A stretch of DNA of 6,330 nucleotides, taken from positions 1 through 6,330 of the forward strand of contig SLFF01000233.1 of the NCBI GenBank assembly GCA_007124395.1. The letters run 5' to 3'. The notes beneath the pieces are model-generated. The model was not told the DNA's origin and searched no databases. It saw only the letters and a list, made by a program, of their open reading frames with translations. This stretch comes from Thermomicrobiaceae bacterium (GTDB taxonomy: Bacteria; Chloroflexota; Chloroflexia; Thermomicrobiales; Thermomicrobiaceae). The position numbers were made by a program, and so were the translations under genes. Numbering within the stretch: position 1 is the first letter of the stretch; every line of letters begins with the position of its first letter. Below are positions 1-4,460 of the stretch, piece by piece.

Positions 1-537
1 ACCCACGCAATCGGGCCAGGTATTCTGCTCTACGAGATTCAGCAAGCCAGCGATGTCACCTATCGGATGTACGACTGGGGCCGTGTCGACAGTGCAGGAA
101 ACGCGCGCGAGCTTCATATCGATCAATCGCTGGAAGTCGTCAAACCGGACCTGCGCGCCGATCGGGTCGCGCCACTCCAGGTAGCCGAGGGCAGAACGAT
201 TCTCGCGGCATGCCGATACTTCGCACTCGAGGAATGGGAGATCCCGGAGCAGCCCCTGACCGTCGATTTCGACCAGCAGTGTTTTCGACTGGTCAGCGTG
301 ATCGAAGGCTCAGCCGTTGCCAGCTGGAAGAACGATCAGATCGATCTTCCGGTCGGGCAAACCGTTCTGATCCCTGCCGCTATGCAAACGCTCGAACTGA
401 CCGGACCTGCCAGGCTACTCGTCAGCTATGTCCCGGAACTCGAACAGGATGTGCTCCGGCCGCTTCTCCTTGCGGGACACCAGCCGGAAGACATCTACCG
501 ACTCGCCGGAATGCTGGGTCATATCCAGAGCGCCTGA
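1..537 (+). CDS. manA: Mannose-6-phosphate isomerase, type I (C-terminal part, cut by window start)
   Basis: Zinc-dependent cytosolic isomerase interconverting mannose 6-phosphate and fructose 6-phosphate, which feeds GDP-mannose and glycan synthesis or mannose use. The reading frame is open from base 1, and 178 residues remain before the TGA at 535-537. The first visible residues, THAIGPGILLYEIQQ, then SD at 17-18 and TYRMYDWGR at 20-28, are the signature of the bacterial type I enzyme after its insert. In the family the His of 'HAIG' (residue 2 here) is a zinc ligand. The remaining ~150 residues form the C-terminal cupin-like barrel, with a typical 'GQTVLIPA' turn near residues 118-125. The N-terminal barrel with the other zinc ligands lies outside the window, so roughly the last half of a ~320-residue protein is seen. 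The internal ATG at 67 is not the true start, because the conserved motif precedes it. The gene is intact as far as visible; its upstream neighbours are unknown. Confidence 0.9.
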   Translation, partial: THAIGPGILLYEIQQASDVTYRMYDWGRVDSAGNARELHIDQSLEVVKPDLRADRVAPLQVAEGRTILAACRYFALEEWEIPEQPLTVDFDQQCFRLVSVIEGSAVASWKNDQIDLPVGQTVLIPAAMQTLELTGPARLLVSYVPELEQDVLRPLLLAGHQPEDIYRLAGMLGHIQSA

Positions 538-541
538 CCCT

Positions 542-570
542 CTCGATCAACAGGTTGATCAATCTCCGAG
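542..570. terminator. Possible hairpin after manA
   Basis: Starting five bases after the manA stop, GATCAAC (545-551) and GTTGATC (554-560) are perfect inverted copies. CTCG (542-545) and CGAG (567-570) could close an outer stem. The inner loop is tight, only two to four bases, and no T-run follows. This is therefore at best a weak or factor-assisted terminator, or a protein-binding dyad. The inverted repeat is seen directly; the role is inferred from its position. Confidence 0.3.
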
Positions 571-611
571 GACTACCCCGATGGATAGAGTGAACGACCC
601 CTGTCGTCAGG

Positions 612-627
612 TACAGTTGTCACTGTA
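612..627. promoter_or_regulatory. Perfect dyad, candidate operator upstream of the Asp-box gene
   Basis: TACAGT (612-617) and ACTGTA (622-627) are perfect 6-base inverted repeats separated by TGTC. This 16-base dyad is of the size bound by dimeric repressors or MerR-type activators. Its centre contains TTGTCA (617-622), five of six matches to a -35 box, but I see no good -10 element at 16-19 bases downstream, so no full promoter is claimed. It lies 60 bases before the ATG at 688, in a 150-base spacer that otherwise holds only the hairpin near the manA stop. Confidence 0.3.
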
Positions 628-687
628 TCCGGGTCGCGAAGCACCGGTGGATCATTGCAACTCACTGAATCGACAGGATCTCATCAT

Positions 688-1674
688 ATGTCTCATCCAC
701 GAGGCCGCAGACCGAACAACCGGACCCCGAGAGCGCGCGCATTCCCATCACCACTCATGGCGGCTGTTATCGGCGTGGCCGCGATTCTTCTGATTGCCTC
801 GGCCGTCATGCTCTGGCCGGGCGGGGATGCCGAAGCGGGATTCGAACCGGTCGACTCGCTCGAATACGAACACAGCCCCAATCACCTGCATGGGATCGGC
901 TTCGATCCAGAGGCAGGGCGACTCTACCTGGCTTCCCATTTCGGTCTGTTCGCCGCCGAAGACGGCCAGCTCCATCAGGTAGGAGATGAACGCTCGGATC
1001 TCATGGGTTTCTCGATGGATCCGCACGACACCTCGACCATCTTCGTCAGTGGGCATCCGCAGGGTGGGGGAAATCTGGGAGTCCTTCGTTCTGACGATGA
1101 GGGTCGGAATTTCGAGCAGATCTTCACCGGCATCGGCGATGAAGTTGTCGACTTCCATTCGATGACGATCAGCCCCTTGGACTCAGACTGGTTGTATGGC
1201 GCCTTCATGGGCCAGATCTATCGCAGTGAAGATGGTGGACATAACTTCGTTGCAATGGAGCCAGAGGGGTTGCCCGAATTTGGTCTCTGCTGGGGAGTTC
1301 CCTGCCTGGCAGCCGCAGCTGATGATCCCAATACAGTGCTTGCCGGCACCCAGCAAGGATTGATGGTCTCCAGCGATGGTGGATCCACCTGGGGGTTGAC
1401 CGGGGGTGATCTCGGGCAGGTTGCTGCCGTAACAGTCGATCCTGTCGCACCGGAGCGCATCGTAGCCTACACCGAGACAATGGGACTGGCCGAAACGATT
1501 GATGGGGGCGAATCGTGGGAGAGCCGTCAGGGCGATATGCCAATAGTCGAGGGTGGCGTTGTGTTCTCGATCGCACTAGATACCACTGATCCTGACCGGA
1601 TATTCGTGGCTACCATGAACAACGACGTCTTCGAAACCACCGATCGCGGACAGACCTGGCATCAAGTCATCTAA
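688..1674 (+). CDS. Membrane-anchored Asp-box (BNR/sortilin-like) repeat protein, F510_1955-type
   Basis: Exported or surface-anchored beta-propeller protein of 328 residues; no enzymatic activity can be assigned. An Arg-rich N-terminus (R5, R7, R8, R12, R15, R17) is followed by one hydrophobic helix at about 24-43 and then an acidic Gly-rich linker. This fits an uncleaved signal anchor with the bulk outside the membrane. The propeller begins with HLHGIGFDP (66-74). It carries five Asp-box or Asp-box-like turns: RSDDEGRNF (134-142), RSEDGGHNF (179-187), SSDGGSTW (228-235), TIDGGESW (270-277) and TTDRGQTW (317-324), the last ending four residues before the C-terminus. C201 and C206 are close enough to form a disulfide. 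This layout matches proteins databases call 'F510_1955 family glycosylhydrolase', but I see no sialidase catalytic set, so that name should not be read as proven function. I chose ATG 688, which has AGGA about nine bases upstream. A TTG at 655, with GGTGGA before it, would add 11 residues. The gene is flanked by a dyad upstream and a strong hairpin downstream, so it is probably monocistronic. Confidence 0.82.
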   Translation: MSHPRGRRPNNRTPRARAFPSPLMAAVIGVAAILLIASAVMLWPGGDAEAGFEPVDSLEYEHSPNHLHGIGFDPEAGRLYLASHFGLFAAEDGQLHQVGDERSDLMGFSMDPHDTSTIFVSGHPQGGGNLGVLRSDDEGRNFEQIFTGIGDEVVDFHSMTISPLDSDWLYGAFMGQIYRSEDGGHNFVAMEPEGLPEFGLCWGVPCLAAAADDPNTVLAGTQQGLMVSSDGGSTWGLTGGDLGQVAAVTVDPVAPERIVAYTETMGLAETIDGGESWESRQGDMPIVEGGVVFSIALDTTDPDRIFVATMNNDVFETTDRGQTWHQVI

Positions 1675-1707
1675 ATTCGGGTGAGTCGCAGATTGATCGA
1701 AAGGCGG

Positions 1708-1732
1708 CGCCGTGCTGGAAACCAGCACGGCG
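1708..1732. terminator. Hairpin between convergent genes, probable bidirectional terminator
   Basis: Bases 1708-1718 and 1722-1732 pair perfectly over 11 bp around an AAA loop, and the stem is GC-rich. It lies 33 bases after the stop of the Asp-box gene and 13 bases beyond the stop of the leftward membrane-protein gene, as expected for a shared terminator. The downstream U-tracts are poor on both strands (TGCTTGTT on +, CCGCCTTT on -), so termination might be only partly intrinsic. Confidence 0.75.
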
Positions 1733-1745
1733 TGCTTGTTCGGTG

Positions 1746-2210
1746 CTAATTCTTCTTGCGCAGGAACTCGTAGGCCCATCCCAGCACCGCACCATAAGCG
1801 ATGTGCCGGAGGATCTCCTGCATGAACGGCGTGAACCGATTGAACGGCTGCAGCGTTCCCCGCTTGATCTCCGGGTGAACCCGATCGAGGATCGTGATGA
1901 TTGGCCAGAGAATCATATTCTCCGCCAGTCCGAACATCGTCCCCTTGACCCAGCCCCGGCCGGGAAGGCGATCTTCGACGTGTGCGTAGACCGCTCCCAG
2001 CGCAGCACTGTTGAAGAAGTGCATCGCCGTACCGAGAATCGGCCATATTCGACCGCCCCCCGGAACCATTCCCGAGAGCAGGCGCAAGTCGTTCGATTTG
2101 TATCGAGTCAGCGCAATATCCACGGCCATGGTCAGCAGGAATGCCGTTCCGGCAACCAGCCCAGCTACGATTCCGGCCGCAGTTCGGTGTGTTGATTCGT
2201 CGCGTCTCAT
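1746..2210 (-). CDS. Small four-helix membrane protein of unknown function
   Basis: Predicted 154-residue inner-membrane protein that I cannot assign to a characterised family. Hydrophobic segments lie at about 11-34, 55-76, 88-108 and 133-150, giving four helices. Charged or polar residues sit in or beside them: H64 and N67 in helix 2, E79-D80-R81 just after it, E97-N98 in helix 3, D109-R110 at its end, and H136 in helix 4. The stretches HFFNSAALGAVYAHVEDRLP (64-83) and MFGLAENMILWPI (92-104) look like the conserved core. The ATG at 2210 is preceded by AGGAG (2222-2218) at seven bases, which begins within a few bases of the nadE stop codon. The 13-base gap indicates co-transcription and perhaps translational coupling with nadE. 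The C-terminus is basic (RKKN) and the stop is TAG. A pore, transporter or membrane-organising role is possible but unsupported. Confidence 0.8.
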   Translation of the reverse strand: MRRDESTHRTAAGIVAGLVAGTAFLLTMAVDIALTRYKSNDLRLLSGMVPGGGRIWPILGTAMHFFNSAALGAVYAHVEDRLPGRGWVKGTMFGLAENMILWPIITILDRVHPEIKRGTLQPFNRFTPFMQEILRHIAYGAVLGWAYEFLRKKN

Positions 2211-2223
2211 AGGCGATCTCCTG

Positions 2224-2967
2224 TCAGGCGTGTGAGGCCTGTAGCGTGAAAATTGGAGGCATCGAGAGCTTGTGTCTGGATCGCGCCATCATCTGCTGGA
2301 CCTGCTGAACGCGATCCGGATCGAACCCCGCCGTCGGCTGGCCCGACTCTATCGCCGCCAGGATGGCATCGAGTTCCTCGTAGGTGATTCCCATCTCGTC
2401 CTCGTCGGTCTGACCGGCCCAGAGGCCCGCACTCGGGGGACGATCGATAATCCGCTGCGGCACGCCGATCTCGCGCGCCAGATCCCGCACCTGATTTTTG
2501 TAGAACGAACCGAGCGGAAGCAGATCAACGCCGCCGTCGCCGTACTTCGTGAAGTAGCCGACCAGCAACTCGGTTCGATTGCCGGTCCCAACCACCATCA
2601 GTCCGTTGGTATTGGCGATATGATAGAGCGTGATCATTCGCAACCGGGGCTTGATGTTCGCCACGGCCATGTCGTTACCCTCTGGAAGTGTTGAGAGCAT
2701 CGTATCGAACGGATGCGAGAGATCGATCTCCAGCGGGGTGATGCCGATGCTCTCGGCTAGCAACCGGGCGTCTTCGATATCTGCCAGTTGAGAGTGGGCC
2801 GGCATAATCACGCCGGTTACCCGTTCCGGGCCGAGCGCTCGTGCCGCCAGCGTTGCCACGACAGCGGAATCAATCCCGCCAGAAAGCCCGAGAACGACTC
2901 CGTTCATTCCGGCCGACGAGACCTGACCGGATATCCACTGTTCGATCGCTTCAGCAAGTGTCGCCAT
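2224..2967 (-). CDS. nadE: NH3-dependent NAD+ synthetase
   Basis: Cytosolic enzyme that makes NAD+ from deamido-NAD+, ATP and ammonia, the last step of NAD biosynthesis. The 247-residue protein is a single N-type ATP-pyrophosphatase domain with no N-terminal glutaminase (nitrilase) domain, so it should use free ammonia. Counting from M1 at 2967, it shows the PP-loop SGGIDS (29-34), KPRLRM (106-111), GTGNRTEL (127-134), FTKYGDGGVDLLP (139-151) and PPSAGLW followed by GQTDEDE (177-191). All are intact and typical for substrate, ATP and Mg binding. An in-frame ATG also exists at 2973. AAGGAG lies only one base before that codon but seven bases before ATG 2967, so 2967 is the better start. The gene leads a probable two-gene operon with the membrane protein and is transcribed away from the Na+/Ca2+ exchanger. 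Confidence 0.96.
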   Translation of the reverse strand: MATLAEAIEQWISGQVSSAGMNGVVLGLSGGIDSAVVATLAARALGPERVTGVIMPAHSQLADIEDARLLAESIGITPLEIDLSHPFDTMLSTLPEGNDMAVANIKPRLRMITLYHIANTNGLMVVGTGNRTELLVGYFTKYGDGGVDLLPLGSFYKNQVRDLAREIGVPQRIIDRPPSAGLWAGQTDEDEMGITYEELDAILAAIESGQPTAGFDPDRVQQVQQMMARSRHKLSMPPIFTLQASHA

Positions 2968-3023
2968 TGACATGCTCCTTCATCGATGAGATGACGTGCA
3001 GCGGATCAACTCGTAACGCCTTC

Positions 3024-3032
3024 ATGATAGCA
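3024..3032 (-). promoter_or_regulatory. Candidate extended -10 element for nadE
   Basis: On the minus strand this reads TGCTATCAT, an extended -10 (TGn followed by five of six matches to TATAAT). The -10 ends 56 bases before the nadE ATG at 2967, which would give a leader of roughly 45-50 bases. No good -35 is visible at the right spacing, which is acceptable for an extended -10 promoter. This is a pattern match only. Confidence 0.3.
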
Positions 3033-3059
3033 GTTTCGTTGCCAACTCCGACCGGATAC

Positions 3060-3090
3060 GTGACCATACCGAGCGAAATCGGCTTAGAAT
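3060..3090 (+). promoter_or_regulatory. Candidate promoter for the Na+/Ca2+ exchanger
   Basis: TAGAAT at 3085-3090 matches the -10 consensus at five of six positions. GTGACC at 3060-3065 matches -35 at four of six, with a long 19-base spacer. It lies about 60 bases upstream of the exchanger start in the divergent intergenic region. Weak evidence, offered as the best candidate present. Confidence 0.25.
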
Positions 3091-3093
3091 GCC

Positions 3094-3117
3094 GGGGACC
3101 GTTCTGAATCGGTCCTC
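3094..3117 (+). other. Hairpin in the 5' leader of the exchanger gene
   Basis: GGACCG (3096-3101) pairs with CGGTCC (3110-3115) around an eight-base loop, and one G-T and one G-C pair extend the stem outward. If transcription starts after the candidate -10 at 3085-3090, this hairpin would sit at or near the 5' end of the mRNA, where it could stabilise the transcript. No T-run follows, so it is not an obvious terminator. Confidence 0.35.
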
Positions 3118-3150
3118 AACTCCCGGTAACTGAAAGCTACGCGCACTCTC

Positions 3151-4287
3151 ATGAGCCTGCTCACCATCCTGTTTATCATCGCCGGTCTGGTTCTCCTGGT
3201 CGGAGGAGCAGAAGTTCTCGTTCGCGGAGCCACGAGACTCTCGCTTGCACTCGGTATCTCCCCGCTCGTGATCGGTCTTACCGTCGTCGCCTATGGCACC
3301 AGCTCGCCCGAAGTGGCAGTGACGCTTCAGGCAGGGTTCGCCGGAGATACCGATCTCGCCCTCGGCAACGTCATCGGAAGCAACATCGCCAATATCCTGC
3401 TCGTACTCGGGATGGCCGCGCTGGTGGCACCACTCGTCGTCCGGAGCCAGCTCGTCCGCTTCGATGTTCCGATCATGATCGGTGCCTCGGTGCTATTGCT
3501 GGTTCTGGCAGTGGATGGAAGCATCGGGCGGATCGAGAGCGGGATTCTGGCCCTTGGGGCCTTTATCTACAGTGGCGTCGTGCTCTACATCGGCACCCGC
3601 AAAGGCACGGTGCCGGTAGATATCCCGGACGAGAGCGAGTTTGTCACCGTCGAGCGGCAGCGATACCGCGGGCTCGGTCGTCATTTGGTCTACATCGTTA
3701 TCGGACTGGTGCTCCTGGTGCTGGGATCCCGCTGGCTGGTTCAGGGGGCTGTCGAGATTGCCGAAGCGCTGGGCGTCAGCCAGATGATTATCGGCCTGAC
3801 GGTGGTTGCCATCGGGACATCACTGCCGGAAGTCGCGACCTCGGTTATCGCCTCGATCAAAGGGGAACGCGACCTTGCCGTCGGCAACGTAGTCGGCAGC
3901 AACATCTTCAACATCTTTCTGGTGCTGGGGATCGCCGGGTTCATCGTTCCCGTGGACATCCCGGTGCCGAGTTCAGCCCTGAACTTCGACCTGCTGGTGA
4001 TGATCGCGGTCGCGGTAGCCTGCCTGCCGATCTTCTTTACCGGCGCCGAGATCGCTCGCTGGGAAGGTGGGCTGTTTCTCGGCTACTTCGTCGCCTACAC
4101 GGCATATCTGGTCCTGCGCTCGCAGGACCATGAAGTGCTGCCCGAGTACAGCCAGATCATGCTGGCCTTCGTGATTCCGCTGACCGTGATCACCCTGATC
4201 GTGCTGACGATCCACGCGATCCACACCCGGCGCAAGGAACGCAATGCGCGGAACGGCCCCGACACGGGCGATGATTCTGTTACATGA
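3151..4287 (+). CDS. Na+/Ca2+ exchanger (CaCA superfamily, YrbG-like)
   Basis: Inner-membrane antiporter of 378 residues, expected to expel Ca2+ in exchange for Na+. It shows the two inverted alpha-repeats of the CaCA superfamily. Repeat 1 has GLTVVAYGTSSPE (42-54) and GNVIGSNIANI (72-82). Repeat 2 has GLTVVAIGTSLPE (215-227) and GNVVGSNIFNIF (245-256). The ion-site residues known from the archaeal exchanger NCX_Mj are matched in repeat 1 at identical numbers (A47, T50, S51, E54, S77, N81) and in repeat 2 as A220, T223, S224, E227, S250 and N254. About ten hydrophobic segments flank an acidic cytosolic loop near 150-170 (VPVDIPDESEF). The C-terminus adds a further helix around 345-365 and a charged tail. 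No clear Shine-Dalgarno precedes ATG 3151, but TAA at 3127-3129 in frame and the position of the first helix leave little choice of start. It is divergent from nadE and upstream of mrpA. Confidence 0.93.
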   Translation: MSLLTILFIIAGLVLLVGGAEVLVRGATRLSLALGISPLVIGLTVVAYGTSSPEVAVTLQAGFAGDTDLALGNVIGSNIANILLVLGMAALVAPLVVRSQLVRFDVPIMIGASVLLLVLAVDGSIGRIESGILALGAFIYSGVVLYIGTRKGTVPVDIPDESEFVTVERQRYRGLGRHLVYIVIGLVLLVLGSRWLVQGAVEIAEALGVSQMIIGLTVVAIGTSLPEVATSVIASIKGERDLAVGNVVGSNIFNIFLVLGIAGFIVPVDIPVPSSALNFDLLVMIAVAVACLPIFFTGAEIARWEGGLFLGYFVAYTAYLVLRSQDHEVLPEYSQIMLAFVIPLTVITLIVLTIHAIHTRRKERNARNGPDTGDDSVT

Positions 4288-4460
4288 TTCACAATAGAGT
4301 ATTAACGCCGGAGGCGCTGTATGGTAGCCTCTTATCTGGCATTAACTGGACCGGGGTGCCGTGTGCCCGCTGGTTCCAGAACTGCGCCAATGGTTTGCAC
4401 TGTCCATGATCCAGTGCAGGGAGCGTATCCGACCATCGTCAATGGGGACGGGCAGACCGG
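4288..4460 (+). promoter_or_regulatory. Structured spacer between exchanger and mrpA
   Basis: This 173-base spacer holds no gene I can support. It carries GGAGG (4310-4314) six bases before an ATG at 4321, which opens an ORF in another frame that runs into mrpA. It also holds two predicted hairpins. The first pairs 4346-4352 with 4372-4379, with one bulged T and further G-C pairing inside. The second is a perfect 7-bp stem, TGCACTG (4396-4402) with CAGTGCA (4412-4418), around a nine-base loop. No strong promoter is recognisable. The spacer could be a regulatory leader or a translated leader coupled to mrpA; neither is demonstrated. Confidence 0.4.
4396..4418 (+). other. Perfect 7-bp hairpin in the mrpA leader
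   Basis: TGCACTG and CAGTGCA are exact reverse complements separated by TCCATGATC. Two outer T-G wobble pairs may extend the stem. It ends 42 bases before the mrpA ATG and is not followed by a T-run, so attenuation by intrinsic termination is unlikely. Control of translation or a protein-binding site is more plausible. Confidence 0.4.

Noticed and set aside
655..687. TTG start that would extend the Asp-box protein by 11 residues
   Set aside because: GGTGGA precedes it, so it is not impossible. However, ATG 688 has AGGA at reasonable spacing and already gives a basic N-terminus before the membrane helix.
428..793. A 121-residue + strand ORF bridging manA and the Asp-box gene
   Set aside because: It overlaps both real genes out of frame and has no recognisable content.
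748..1158. Minus-strand and off-frame ORFs within the Asp-box gene
   Set aside because: The + strand frame has a signal anchor and regular Asp-box repeats. The alternatives have neither and are shadows.
1576..2046. A 156-residue minus-strand ORF across the convergent junction
   Set aside because: It crosses the terminator hairpin and overlaps two better genes in other frames. Its composition is low-quality and it has no motif.
1743..2195. A 150-residue + strand ORF opposite the small membrane protein
   Set aside because: It is an antisense shadow. The minus-strand frame has clear membrane helices and a well-placed ribosome-binding site downstream of nadE.
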